Both the position numbers and the translations under genes were made by a program. A DNA stretch of 64,000 bases from Lytechinus pictus (lineage: Eukaryota > Echinodermata > Echinoidea > Temnopleuroida > Toxopneustidae). How positions within the stretch are numbered: position 1 is the stretch's first letter; every line of letters begins with the position of its first letter. Where the stretch lies: NCBI RefSeq assembly GCF_037042905.1, contig NC_087249.1, positions 51,552,901 through 51,616,900 of the forward strand, given 5' to 3'. The notes under the pieces are model-generated. The model was not told the DNA's origin. It made no database searches and saw only the letters and a program-made list of their open reading frames with translations. Shown in pieces: positions 28,001-35,574 of the stretch.

Positions 28001-30057
28001 GCAAAAAACAAGCTTCTGGTAGTAAGTAAATAATTACCGTTTACCATATTTTTTCAATTCTATTTTTTTATGACATTAATATTCAACATTTGTACTACAG
28101 AAATACGCACAATTTTTATTAGATTCAGTAATTGTATTATTGTTTTGGTCAAATTATTCTTAAGTTTCCGATATTTGGGCACTTTACTCTATGTCAAGTT
28201 GGATGTAATTTTTTTAACAAAGATGTGATATTTATGTAGAAAAAAACGATTTGAAAATCGGGTTGCCGCAGGTTAGATCTAACGTTACTGCTAATATGTT
28301 GTCTCTTCATATGGGACTCTAATACTTGTAGATGTATTGGTGAGTGAAGCCAACTTAGTTCAGTGGAACAACCAATGTACAGAGACTGAAGCTTTTGGTC
28401 CAAGTTCCAACTTGTCACCCAAAAAAAATCCTCAGAGAAGACAGGGGAGCCTCTTTACAATACAGTAAAACAAAAGAACCCATGGATGGATATAGGTATG
28501 GGTTCTGAGGTCTCAGTCGCACATCCCCATCCAACTACATGTATAATCTGAGCATCCAACCCCCCACCCTTTGAGATTTAAATATGTCAAGTCTAACGTT
28601 ATGGCTACGCTATCTACGTGCCACCCATGGGTGCTATACTGCCGCCGTGTACAGGAAAATTGAAGGTACGGCGCATGCAAAATTGCAACAAACTCAGGCG
28701 AATTTCACAAGAAATTTTGTAAAACCAAGTACTTCTAAAGAATTTACCAAACGATGTGAAGTCAAATCCCTCTAATATGATGAATATCCCTCAAATAACG
28801 TCATTTAAGCGTTGATTTTTCTTCTCGTTGACAAAATACAGAGCGAGCTAGCGATTTCCCAAATTTTTTGTCTAATGAGCTAAAGGGGGCGCGCGATTAT
28901 ATTCATATCAAAGACACTACAAGGGAAAGACTAGGCACAAAAACTATTTTACATGTAAATCGATGCAAAGCGTTACGCGAAGTCGGCAAAGTGTCCAATC
29001 TTTTTACTGTAAAGACTTGTTAATTGACAAACGAACGGTAGCACTTGCGGGGCTTCGTTCAAGGTACATAGAATTTTCTATATTTTTTTTTTAATTTGTC
29101 ATCGCTTTGAATATTTTCCAAAAAGTATTATCGTCAGCAAAAATAATATAAAAAGTATGTTTTTTAAGTTATTGCATTTATTGGTGTCTCTATTTTATCA
29201 AACTATCATTGGAATTGCGCATACAATGAATCAAGAATCTAGTTTTTAAAATACTGACAAGCTGAATTAAGGTTGGGAATTGTATTAGAGCCACCAACTA
29301 CCTTCCTTTTATTTCCGTCGAAGAAAAAAGGGGAAGCAACTTTCCAGGTTGAGGTAAGCGTTTTGCTCTCTATGCTTTTTACATAAAAAATATTTGTAAA
29401 ATTGAAAATGGAACGCTTTTCACCAGAGAAAGCCCTGGTGAGTAGCGGAATGAGTTTCGGCTAACATTATTCGCGTTATGAAGTGATGTTAACCAACACT
29501 AAAAAATCTGAAGCGTAAACACGTACGAAGTGCGAGGTTAGTATAGCATATAAACCTCGCAATACGTGGGAGTGTCTACGCGCGCGCGCTGGCTACGCTA
29601 CGCCTAGCTAGGCCTAGCCTACTTCAAGTTCAATCCTTTTCAATTTCATTTCAACTTTTTCAAGAAAAAATTTTGCTTTTGAATCATACCATATAGGCCT
29701 AGACCTAAATTGCAATGATTATTAATTTCTAAATGTGCACTGATTTTTTGTTTGTTTTCAGTCTAACTTAACTGTTAAATTTCAACTTACTTTTCCGGAC
29801 TGGCTTTTTAAGGTGTCGCTCCCACCAGAAGGCGTCGTCACTTGCATTTGCAGCTGCACCTCTGCCCCGGAGTTTGCCGAGGGTGGAGCCCGTCTACCCG
29901 CTGCGCCCTGATTCATACTCATAGCCCGAGCAGCAGCTTGTCTCTGGTCATTCACGCCATGGTTTACTCCATCAACATTTGTGACACTACCTTGCCTGGC
30001 ATGTCTCTGTTGTCTTGAACTATCATCTGGTGAATCTGTCCCGTTTTTTACTTCCAT
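861..30057 (-). CDS. MTMR2: Myotubularin-related phosphatase, MTM1/MTMR1/MTMR2 clade (gene span, 3' end off window)
   Basis: Fourteen coding exons give 559 codons in one frame. Family knowledge: these enzymes remove the 3-phosphate from PI3P and PI(3,5)P2 on endosomal membranes. Residues about 100-235 form the PH-GRAM domain ([20 protein letters not shown], then [12 protein letters not shown]). The phosphatase domain follows, with the active-site loop HCSDGWDR; by my count the nucleophile is Cys445 and the arginine is Arg451, so this is an active member, not a pseudophosphatase. The end of the phosphatase domain and the C-terminal coiled coil expected in this clade are not in the window; no exon for them is visible at 1-860. 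Several stretches ([27 protein letters not shown]) look closer to vertebrate MTMR2 than MTM1, but an invertebrate single-copy ancestor of all three is equally possible. Every donor is GT and every acceptor AG, and phases match throughout. The first 89 residues are low-complexity and family-divergent. Confidence 0.95.
1427..1575. repeat. Degenerate TTTGGTCTA repeat
   Basis: The word TTGGTCTA or a one-base variant recurs about eight times at uneven spacing of roughly 15-25 bp inside the intron between MTMR exons 13 and 14. It is a decayed short tandem array. Confidence 0.6.
1790..1882 (-). CDS. MTMR2: MTMR exon 13
   Basis: Residues 491-521, [20 protein letters not shown] then [11 protein letters not shown]. 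The GHGDKN-x-x-DADRSP-[IV]-F block is diagnostic of the family. Not open from an ATG, so easily missed by a simple ORF scan. Confidence 0.95.
2713..2919 (-). CDS. MTMR2: MTMR exon 12 (catalytic exon)
   Basis: Residues 422-490, containing the Cys-X5-Arg loop in [20 protein letters not shown]. Asp447 and Asp450 inside the loop match the residues that give myotubularins their 3-phosphoinositide specificity. Ends [13 protein letters not shown] before GTAAGC. Confidence 0.97.
3275..3368 (-). CDS. MTMR2: MTMR exon 11
   Basis: Residues 390-421, [20 protein letters not shown] then [12 protein letters not shown]. Acceptor TCTACAG, donor GTTAGT. Confidence 0.94.
4018..4082. repeat. (TA)n microsatellite
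   Basis: About 32 TA units with one AA interruption, in the intron next to MTMR exon 10. Self-complementary. Confidence 0.95.
4140..4231 (-). CDS. MTMR2: MTMR exon 10
   Basis: Residues 360-389 plus two bases, [16 protein letters not shown] ... [12 protein letters not shown] (TA)n microsatellite lies about 60 bp past its donor. Confidence 0.94.
4993..5181 (-). CDS. MTMR2: MTMR exon 9
   Basis: Residues 297-359, [20 protein letters not shown] ... [13 protein letters not shown]. Strongly conserved core of the phosphatase domain. The donor reads GTTTGA, a weak site, but the frame continues exactly into exon 10. Confidence 0.95.
5424..5782. mobile_element. Inverted-repeat element with SINE-tail-like ends
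   Basis: About 58 bp at each end are inverted copies: AGGATTTGTATAGCGCAC on the left, GTGTGCTATACAAATCCT on the right. The same GCGCTATACAA words occur at SINE tails elsewhere in the window. Non-coding. Confidence 0.6.
5936..6010 (-). CDS. MTMR2: MTMR exon 8
   Basis: Residues 272-296, [20 protein letters not shown] then RNRLP. Acceptor TTGACAG lies close to a purine-rich (plus strand) block at 6045-6300; donor GTCAGT is weak but in phase. Confidence 0.93.
6045..6300. repeat. Purine-rich tract (pyrimidine tract of MTMR intron 7)
   Basis: About 255 bp of almost uninterrupted G and A on the plus strand, therefore C/U-rich in the MTMR transcript, ending about 35 nt before the exon 8 acceptor. 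Confidence 0.9.
7154..7228 (-). CDS. MTMR2: MTMR exon 7
   Basis: Residues 247-271, [20 protein letters not shown] then TYPAI; matches the conserved W-[RK]-I-[TS]-x-IN-x-x-[FY]-x-x-CDTYPA segment of the phosphatase N-terminal part. Acceptor CCGCAG, donor GTAAGT. Confidence 0.95.
7229..9847. other. MTMR intron 6, AT-rich
   Basis: No exon recognised. It holds a 20-bp perfect palindrome at 7648-7667, poly-C at 7746-7755 and a poly-T/poly-G junction at about 8331-8367. Plus-strand frames at 7727-8068 and 8148-8495 run through these homopolymers and show no domain. Confidence 0.6.
9848..9931 (-). CDS. MTMR2: MTMR exon 6
   Basis: Residues 219-246, [20 protein letters not shown] then PVAEYKRQ, the linker into the phosphatase domain. 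The acceptor lies at the end of a nearly 290-nt pyrimidine-rich tract (purine-rich on the plus strand). Donor GTGAGC. Confidence 0.95.
9932..10215. repeat. Purine-rich tract (pyrimidine tract of MTMR intron 5)
   Basis: Nearly 290 bp of A/G-rich plus-strand sequence that runs directly into the exon 6 acceptor, so the transcript carries an unusually long pyrimidine tract there. Confidence 0.9.
10762..10939. mobile_element. Small inverted-repeat element in MTMR intron 5
   Basis: Ends are TATTGTTC and GAACAATA, with inner copies of GGGCAGTCAAA and TTTGACTGCCC. An outer inverted pair (CTTGCATCACA / TGTGATGCAAG) brackets it from about 10718 to 10956. Non-coding. Confidence 0.55.
11019..11120 (-). 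CDS. MTMR2: MTMR exon 5 (PH-GRAM)
   Basis: Residues 185-218, [17 protein letters not shown] ... YAFPVSNKL. Acceptor TTGACAG, donor GTAAGT, 34 whole codons. Confidence 0.95.
12832..13103. mobile_element. Inverted-repeat element just downstream of MTMR exon 4
   Basis: Left end CGCCCTTTCACACATTAC pairs imperfectly with right end ATTCACGTGTGAAAAGGCCC; internal copies of CACGTGTGAAA recur. About 270 bp, non-coding. Confidence 0.5.
13240..13350 (-). CDS. MTMR2: MTMR exon 4 (PH-GRAM)
   Basis: Residues 148-184, [20 protein letters not shown] then [15 protein letters not shown], conserved in the clade. Thirty-seven whole codons, phase 0 both ends; the preceding intron is 6.3 kb. Confidence 0.95.
13611..14314. 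mobile_element. TTAA-flanked long-inverted-end element (Kolobok-like)
   Basis: TTAA is duplicated at 13607-13610 and 14315-14318. Ends are AGGTCAAGTCCACCCC and GGGGTGGACTTGTCCT. It is 704 bp including a nested hAT-type element. The superfamily is inferred from TTAA plus AGG ends. Related fragments lie near 3953 and 5340. Confidence 0.75.
13752..13876. mobile_element. hAT-type MITE, GGCGGCGGAAGC family, copy A
   Basis: Terminal inverted repeats CATAGGCGGCGGAAGC / GCTTCCGCCGCCAATG. The 8-bp flanks TGCCCAAC and TGCACAAC match at 7 of 8 positions. It is 125 bp, nested in the Kolobok-like element. The interior is poly-T/poly-C. Confidence 0.85.
14925..15010. repeat. CT-rich tract
   Basis: About 85 bp of C/T-rich plus-strand sequence inside the large intron between MTMR exons 3 and 4. 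Confidence 0.8.
15281..15450. mobile_element. 170-bp MITE with TCGTCGTGTTGGTGCA ends
   Basis: Left end AATTCGTCGTGTTGGTGCAA pairs with right end TTGCACTGACACGACAAATT. The body is richer in GC than its surroundings. No convincing target-site duplication. Confidence 0.65.
16454..17055. mobile_element. Kolobok-like inverted-end element, degraded
   Basis: Left end AGGGTCCTCCAGGCT is inverted at the right as AGCCTGGAATACACCT followed by TTAA. The left flank is AAAA, so the duplication is not intact. Body 600 bp, AT-rich. Confidence 0.5.
17869..18186. other. GC-rich block of unknown origin in MTMR intron 3
   Basis: About 240 bp with CpGs and coding-like composition in an AT-rich intron. On the plus strand one frame contains [12 protein letters not shown], resembling an FAD/NAD Rossmann loop, then hits a stop after about 35 codons. 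On the minus strand an 82-codon frame ends near a possible donor (CACAG, then GTCTAA). I recognise no protein. It may be a gene fragment, an alternative exon, or chance. Confidence 0.3.
18264..18525. mobile_element. MITE with CATTGGGTGATTTCAAGT ends
   Basis: Inverted ends of roughly 50 bp: ATTGGTGTTGGTGTTAG on the left, CTAACACCAACACCAAT on the right. The plus-strand frame at 18270-18641 is a by-product of the element. Confidence 0.65.
18837..19060. mobile_element. hAT-type MITE, GGCGGCGGAAGC family, copy B
   Basis: Same 16-bp termini as copy A (CATAGGCGGCGGAAGC, with CATTGG at the opposite end). A perfect 8-bp duplication, CTTGTTAG, lies at 18829-18836 and 19061-19068. It is 224 bp. Confidence 0.92.
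19689..19783 (-). CDS. MTMR2: MTMR exon 3 (PH-GRAM)
   Basis: Residues 116-147, [16 protein letters not shown] followed by [12 protein letters not shown]: the first strands of the GRAM domain. Acceptor TTTTAG, donor GTAAGT, ends in phase 0. Confidence 0.95.
19956..20111. mobile_element. Palindromic MITE with AGGCCCATTGCATAAAAG end
   Basis: Left ATTGCATAAAAGTTAC pairs with right GTAACTTTTATACAAC; internal TTACCAT/ATGGTAA repeats fold the whole 156 bp. Flanked by CAG on both sides. Lies between MTMR exons 2 and 3. A cousin is at 33143-33303. Confidence 0.7.
20745..20823 (-). CDS. MTMR2: MTMR exon 2
   Basis: Residues 90-115 plus one base; reads [20 protein letters not shown], the conserved lead-in to the PH-GRAM domain. 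Acceptor TGTAG, donor GTAAGT. Confidence 0.93.
21584..21676 (-). CDS. MTMR2: Possible alternative first exon of the MTMR gene
   Basis: A 31-codon open frame starts with two ATGs, reads [20 protein letters not shown] and ends at a canonical GTAAGT donor in phase 0, the same phase as exon 1, so it could splice to the exon at 20823. An in-frame TGA lies a few codons upstream of the first ATG, which favours a start exon over an internal one. It would replace the 89-residue N-terminus with 31 basic, Ser/Arg-rich residues. It could also be a chance frame; no in-frame acceptor matching the phase of exon 1 was found. Confidence 0.5.
22989..23922. mobile_element. Tandem pair of inverted-end elements
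   Basis: Two units, 22989-23453 and about 23454-23922, with similar interiors. Each starts with GAATCCACGAAGTGGCAC or a variant and ends GCCACTTCGTGGATTCAGCG. The units abut head to tail. MTMR intron 1. Confidence 0.8.
24390..25210. repeat. About 165-bp tandem array with TGACCTTTGACC words
   Basis: Four to five diverged units each carry GGTCATGTGAC, a TTGATTACTCTTATG segment and a TTCATTGACCTTAAATGACC segment. DR1-like words are at 24575, 24750, 24913 and 25076. MTMR intron 1. Confidence 0.85.
25538..25901. mobile_element. CAGGGTTCCCAGC inverted-end element, copy 1
   Basis: Ends CAGGGTTCCCAGC and GCTGGGAACCCTG. The interior repeats ATTCCCTGATTT many times. Flanks GATGA/GAAGA differ at one of five bases. 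It is 364 bp; a second copy lies in the phospholipase gene. Confidence 0.8.
25964..27272. mobile_element. 1.3-kb non-autonomous hAT-type element
   Basis: Perfect 8-bp duplication GGTACAAA at 25956-25963 and 27273-27280. Ends CAGGCCTCTACAAA and TTTGTCGCGCCCTG match at 11 of 14 positions when inverted. Subterminal blocks repeat CTTGCCC/GGGCAAG. The interior is a large palindrome (see 26455-26945). No transposase frame. Confidence 0.88.
26455..26945. repeat. Large imperfect palindrome inside the hAT element
   Basis: The left arm (AGTGGCTAAAATTTCACATT onward) is mirrored by the right arm ending TGTGAAATTTTAGCCACTTT. The central arms at about 26617-26806 share GATGTTACACTC and GACTTTCATGG. A third, direct copy of the outer arm lies at 26270-26420. 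Confidence 0.8.
27299..28189. mobile_element. TA-flanked inverted-end element (Tc1/mariner-like MITE)
   Basis: Ends GAGTAAAGTCCCCAAATAT and ATATTTGGGCACTTTACTC, each flanked by TA. The word ATATCGGAC or a variant recurs near both ends. 891 bp. The open frame at 27620-27883 matches nothing I recognise. It begins 18 bp after the duplication of the hAT element. Confidence 0.75.
28200..29780. other. 5' part of MTMR intron 1, CpG-richer
   Basis: CpG-containing stretches at about 28590-29060 and 29515-29620 (including CGCGCGCGCG near 29579) stand out from the AT-rich surroundings. They may belong to a broad promoter region. No exon recognised. Confidence 0.4.
29791..30057 (-). CDS. MTMR2: MTMR exon 1 (start codon exon)
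   Basis: Residues 1-89, beginning [16 protein letters not shown] and ending KSQSGK before GTAAGT, phase 0. The segment is rich in Ser, Gln, Ala and Gly, as expected for the variable N-terminal tail of this clade. No other in-frame ATG upstream was chosen because the sequence above 30057 becomes AT-rich and non-coding in character. The 5' UTR limit is unknown. Confidence 0.85.
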
Positions 30058-30149
30058 TGTTATAATCTATGACAAAATTTATTTGGGTTTGTCTTTCACT
30101 CCTTTTGATGACATTTTTTTCCGTGACAAAATTTTGGATTTCCTGAAGT

Positions 30150-30163
30150 GCGCCATCTAGAGG
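30150..30163. promoter_or_regulatory. CTCF-like motif upstream of MTMR start
   Basis: GCGCCATCTAGAGG lies about 95 bp upstream of the MTMR start codon. It differs at one position from the CTCF core consensus read on this strand (SYGCCMYCTNGTGG). A single 14-bp match in AT-rich DNA is suggestive only. Confidence 0.3.
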
Positions 30164-30879
30164 ATACTTTCGCAATATCTTTTATCCGTATCTCTCTCAA
30201 ACAAATTGTCTAGAATCTTATTGCAATAAAATACTGTAAATTATCTTTCTTTCATTTTTCTGCAAGATTTTGTGACACATTTTTTTATCAAACCAACGTT
30301 AGTTCACAATTTGACCTCTCGTTGGTACGAATCTACAGCCAAGGGTGGTGTCAGGATCTTTTGGGGGAGGGGACGGGGAAGGGGAATCATCAGGGATATC
30401 ATTAGATTTAAATCTAATTTTTATCCTTTTCATCTTTCTTCTTACCCCCCCCCCCTCTTTTTTGTTTTCTCCTTTTTTCAACAACTTGAAAATTCATATT
30501 GTCATCCCCTTATAATTCTTGCACTGCCCTATTTCTAATTTGATTTTATTGCTATGCATGTATTCCTTCAGCCTGTTGGAAGCACTGAAATAAGGTTGTC
30601 TTTTTTTAGCTTTATCTAATATGTATTTAGAAAAAAAAAGATCCATATCACATTTTCATAACTAAACACCGGCCAGTGATACTCTTTTCAATCCAGTCTT
30701 ATTATTTGGGTGTTGTGCTAGCTGAAATGTAAAAGTTTTCCTCAACTGACACCAAAAGGTTAATGACGAACTATACATCAAAAATCTTTCATCCATCGGA
30801 ATAAGCCATTTAGACCATTTTCCCTCTCTCTCATTTAGTCTCAAACATATGTATACCCAATTTTTCAAAAATTCATTAG

Positions 30880-31300
30880 ATTTCCTCCTATTTCCACTTC
30901 ATCCTTTATCTGTTAGGTACTATTTCTTTCTCTCCTCTTGCTCCCACTTTTCCCCTTCCTTCTCCATCAGTCCTCTTTCCCACTTTTTTCCCTTTCTCTC
31001 ATCTTCCCCTCCGATACCACCCTTCAACTCTTTCTTTCTCTTCCACTCTCTAACCCCCTCCCCCCCCCCCCCCTCTAAAAAAATACCATGTACCTCCCAA
31101 CTCTTTTTTTCTCTTTCACTCTCTATCAGTCTCTCATCCCCTCCTCTAAAAATACCACGTACCTCCAACTCTTTGTTTCTCTTTCACTCTCTACCGGTCT
31201 CTCACCCCCTCTCTCTCTCTCGATCTCTAATATCACCCTCCAACTCTCTCTCTCCCCCACTCTGCCAGTTACTTTCTCACTTCTCACTCCCTTGTTTTTT
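30880..31300. repeat. Long CT-rich tract
   Basis: About 420 bp of C/T-rich plus-strand sequence with a partly tandem core (ACCTCCCAACTCTTTTTTTC and variants). The apparent 163- and 122-codon plus-strand frames here are low-complexity artefacts. Confidence 0.9.
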
Positions 31301-32245
31301 TTTATTTCATTGTTGTTTTTTTTTGGGGGGGTGGGGGTAGTCATTAAAACAGACAATGTCCTAAAGCTGGAATTGATATTCAAGATGCCAGTTAGAATGT
31401 CATCAGAGTGCACAAAAAATTACATATTTGATTTACGATATGAAAAAAAAAGGTGAAATATTTAATTTTTTATCATTTATTTGAATATCTGTTCAATATT
31501 TTGCTTGCCCTTAAGACATATGGTTCTGGAAATAATTATCAGAGCATAGAGTATGTGAGCTTAGAAGGGAAGTGGTATAATGATTACTTCCCAAACTGTA
31601 ATGTATTTATCATTAATGTATTCTGAGAGGATCTCATGTATTTATGCAACAAGTGGATATGTTTGACAATCAGTTTTGGAACCTTGGTCAGATAGATCAT
31701 CTCTCAATAGATCTTCCATGAAACACTAGTACTCTTCATTACTTGGTTTTCTGGCATTTCTGTACACACACAATCTAAATACAATGAATGTACAGCATTG
31801 AAAATTGTCACTTTTGTCTTGGTTTTATTGACGTAAATACAAACTGAACAATTGTTTAACATTACTAGTATCGAGCTGTGGTAAAACCTGTACAATGATA
31901 CATTGTACATCCCACATGGCTACCTCATAATAGCCCAGCAGCTAATGAATAAACATGAGGAAAGCAAACAAATTGAGCATATCACATTTGATTTAAGAGT
32001 AATGTATTATGGTTTTCACATTTCCTCCAGATATATTATACAATATTGATAATCAGGAACATATTCAAACTAACACTAAAATATATTTAAATGTTTCTGG
32101 AACCCAAATCCTGATGAGGTCAAACCAAAATTAAGACAAATGCAAAAACTGTTTTCTTCATGTACAAACTCTTTGTGAAATTAAACTACAATAAAAATGG
32201 AATCATTCTATGCTTACATCATCTGGTAAAAAATTAGTAATGTAA

Positions 32246-32366
32246 ATCAAATCACTCTTGAGAAATGATCTTTACTAAATCAAATCACTCTTGAGAAATG
32301 ATCTTTACTAAATCAAATCACTCTTGAGAAATGATCTTTACTAAATCAAATCACTCTTGAGAAATT
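32246..32366. repeat. 33-bp tandem repeat, about 4 copies
   Basis: Unit core CAAATCACTCTTGAGAAATG followed by ATCTTTACTAAAT. The first three copies are essentially identical and the fourth ends in a variant, indicating recent amplification. Intergenic. Confidence 0.95.
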
Positions 32367-32374
32367 ATCTATCT

Positions 32375-32505
32375 GGGCCCGGTAACACAAAGCTCACCAA
32401 TGATCGTAGAATATTTTTCTATGATTCATTGCATTGACTACAATTTACAATCAATGGTAAAAATCAAGCATACGATTAATTGCTTACCTTTGTGTTACAG
32501 GACCC
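32375..32505. mobile_element. 130-bp MITE, GGGCCCGGTAACACAAAG ends
   Basis: Left GGTAACACAAAGC is inverted at the right as CTTTGTGTTACAGGACCC; internal CAATG/CATTG arms extend the hairpin. Confidence 0.65.
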
Positions 32506-33045
32506 TGGTATGAATTTGAGTTATTTAATTGATATCATATATTGAACACATATATTTATCCTAGAGTACAACAATGTGATATTTCTAAAACCTAACTCTT
32601 TGCTTCATGACTTGTGCCTGTCTAGAGTGGTTCAATAATAGTAAGTTTTTTTTTTAATACATCATATTGGCCTACTGGCAATATTGATGTCAAACAAGGT
32701 AATGCCCACCAAAATCTCTCCTCAATAATAATCTGATTAAGTGGTTTTCTGATAATTTAACCCTAGTCTAAACGAGAATTTTAAACCACACTTCTATAGA
32801 ATGCTAGGCTTAACATATTCGTGGCAATTATGGTGTATCAATAATTCCAGAAAATTCATTATATTTTTGTATATTCCTTTTCTTCCCATTTCCTATCTCA
32901 ATAATATTTTGGACAACTTTATTTGCAGCAGGATAAAAATAATTCTACTTGGTGAATGAGTTGACAGTGGCATTCCATAAAAGTGTGGTCGAAATTACCT
33001 CAATTCTTTAGGAACCACACAGTATAGAATTCCAACAACAGGGCA

Positions 33046-33480
33046 CAGTTTCATGAAGCTTGTCACTACTGACTAGTTGTGCTCCTCTGACAATTACCAT
33101 AAGAACAGTCAGATGCCAAAACAAAGGAAAGTTGTCAGATCTAGGCCCCCATTGCATAAAATTTACCATGAAGGTAACTTTGCCATGCAATGGTAACTTG
33201 CATGGAATCTTTAATTTTGATTGAATGTTGATCATCGTTACCATGATATTTACCATTGGATGGGAATGTAACCATAATACTGACTTTTATGCAACGGGGG
33301 CCTGACAGGTTATCAATGTTGATCAAACACCTTCAAGGTTCCAGATTCATGAAGCTTGTCAGCACTGACAAGTTATTATCCGACAGTTACCATAGTAACA
33401 GTCAGAGACCTTGTTACTCTCAGCCAATCAAAACCAATTTAATTGCAACTGTCAGGGCTGACAATATAGGCAGTGCCAAC
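33046..33480. mobile_element. TTCATGAAGCTTGTCA element pair interrupted by a MITE
   Basis: Two copies of a module beginning TTCATGAAGCTTGTC (33052 and 33346) and containing GACAATTACCATAAG or GACAGTTACCATAG. Related to the element at 43052-43214. Confidence 0.55.
33143..33303. mobile_element. Palindromic MITE, AGGCCCCCATTGCATAAAA
   Basis: 161 bp; right end TTTTATGCAACGGGGGCCT. Internal ACCATGAAGGTAAC/GTTACCATGA arms. Same family as 19956-20111, inserted between the two modules described at 33046-33480. Confidence 0.7.
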
Positions 33481-34013
33481 TAACATAAAACAGTGCAAAG
33501 TAAGGTATACCTTGGTAGAGAAATAAAAATATAAATATCCTAAACATGATTAACAATCACATGGTGATCTGTAAATCTCCTCCACATTATCTGTCCCACT
33601 TTGTAAACCATCAAAGACCATGATGAGCCAGACAGAATTCTCAATCATTGTTAATTACACCAGCCAATGCTGAAATATTCAGGTTTAAATCATTATCAGT
33701 TTTATCAACAGGTGTTTTTACCATGATTTTTAGATGAGAAGAGAAACAGTGACACTTCTTTCAGAAACATCAGGTGAATTTAGCCATCACATTTTGTTGG
33801 TATTATATATTGTAAGCCATTTAATACTTAAGGTATATATGACAATTATGTACATAGCGTTTAATTAAACATCCAAAATATATTACTGATACAGTCTGAC
33901 CTCGTTTCTCATGACTGGCACTAATATAATTTGTATACCTAAGTGAGATAGCTGGCTATGAGAGAAATGTAGTGGGACACCATTCAAATGAAAAATTTAT
34001 AGGACAGAGGCAT

Positions 34014-34305
34014 GGACCTGGCCACGGAGGATTATCTATTGTTACTGGGGTGCTGTGACAATGTTCAGCACCCAGGGGTGTGAGTGGTCACTAATAAAAA
34101 GATCTAAAAAAAAGCTGAAGTGTTGAAAAAGTCTGAAATAGAAAGAGCTCCCATACTTTTTGTACAGAGGAAGGCCAAAAATAAGCTGAAATTAAGCTGA
34201 AAATCAAAACAAAAAAAATCTGAAATCAGATAAAAATCTGAACTCTCACACCCCTGAGCACCCTCAGTTACAATATAATATTCCTCTGTGGATAGGGCCC
34301 TGGAT
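34014..34305. mobile_element. Nested MITEs: outer CCTGGCCACGGAGGA element with inner hAT-like
   Basis: The outer arms (GACCTGGCCACGGAGGATTA / TTCCTCTGTGGATAGGGCCC) enclose an inner 184-bp element at 34073-34256 with ends CAGGGGTGTGAG and CTCACACCCCTG and a 6-bp AGCACC duplication. Confidence 0.7.
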
Positions 34306-35057
34306 AGAGGGGTCTATTTTAGAACATCTATTTTGAGAGAAGTGGATGATTCTGGATTATTGATTGTCAATTTGTTTGTATAACATCAAAATCAAATGAT
34401 ATAAAAATGAAAATGACTAAAATGTCTTGTTCTCTCTGTACATGTAAAGAGGTAACATGGTCCACAGGCAAAGCTGCACGACAAAAACATATGTGGATAA
34501 ATGAAGGTCAGCTATACAATATTGAATTGTATTCTAAACTCACAAGTAGATGAAACACAGAGTTGGAATATTGACTGGAGTGACAAGAGCATATTCATAT
34601 GAAGTATAGACTCCGCATAAGGTGACGTTTAATAAGTTTAATAAATTGAAAACTCGAAGCATTATTTCAGACCATAATATACAAAACATGTGTTATTTAC
34701 ATCTTCTAAGTCAAACAGATTTCTATGGCTCTAAGAGATTTGACTTAGGCTTCCTGTATATCCCCATGCACATTATACTTTTGCACAATGAATTTTACAC
34801 ATATATTATTCTTAAAAATCTACACATTACACCAATCCTCAATGAATTCTCTGGATGTACGTGTACTATATTTGTGAAAGATGGGGAGAGAAAAGAGAAA
34901 GAAGAATATAGAGTGAAAGCAGAGAAAAAAAAGGAATGTGAAAGAAGACAGTCCATTCTCTTTTCTATTGCTCCATGACTGATAAAAGAGGATAAATTGA
35001 AAATAAGTTTAAAATTCCTTTTTATGGTAATATTATTTAAATAATACATGAATGCAA

Positions 35058-35326
35058 AGTTTCTGTTTCTGTTTCTGTTTGTGGTAACTCCCGTAGGAAC
35101 TCGGCAGGACAGCATTTTTTGCTGGTAAACGCCAAGCTGGTATATAACCAATTACCTTTGAAACATTTTACGTCTAGGTTAATCAGTCATAGTGGCTGAC
35201 GTAATAGACGACAGATATCTCTCTTGGGCCTTTTTATCAAAGTGGAGACAATGGCAGAGTTAGGATTCGAACTCACAACCTTGCGATTATGAGTCCAATG
35301 CTCTAACCACTGGACCACACGACCCG
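35058..35326 (-). mobile_element. tRNA-derived SINE, family A copy 1
   Basis: Read on the minus strand, the head contains an A box (TGGTCCAGTGG), an anticodon-arm-like TTGGACTCATAATCGCAAGG and a B box (GTTCGAATCC). The tail is (CAGAAA)n. The body shares GGTTAATCAGTCATAG and AACTCCCGTAGGAACTCGGC with copy 3 at 45477. Confidence 0.88.
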
Positions 35327-35574
35327 TTGAGTGGTTCGTTCAAAACATGTACAAGAGAAAGAATTTCAAACTCCCCCAATCTACTAAGTCCCCTCATCTT
35401 AACATTTGATTTGATTAAAAAGGTGACACTTAGATTACTCTGTTCATTTCTAACAAAGAATGCATTAGAGAGTAGCAGAAACTCTGGATGATCTCTACAT
35501 ACTTTGATTGTGATGCCATTGTGGTGCAATATGTGAAATGCAGAGGTAAAGCAATCAAATTTAACCCTAAATAG

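Noticed and set aside
30849..31456. Open frames of 163 and 122 codons (plus) and 95 and 82 codons (minus)
   Set aside because: All lie in a CT-rich low-complexity tract; Ser/Leu/Pro or Arg/Glu runs with no domain.
32246..32366. CRISPR-like regularly spaced repeat
   Set aside because: Contiguous 33-bp tandem units with no distinct spacers, in an animal genome.
35258..35328. tRNA-like sequence (minus strand) with A and B boxes
   Set aside because: No proper acceptor-stem pairing and it continues into a 270-bp body found in two other copies; it is a SINE head.
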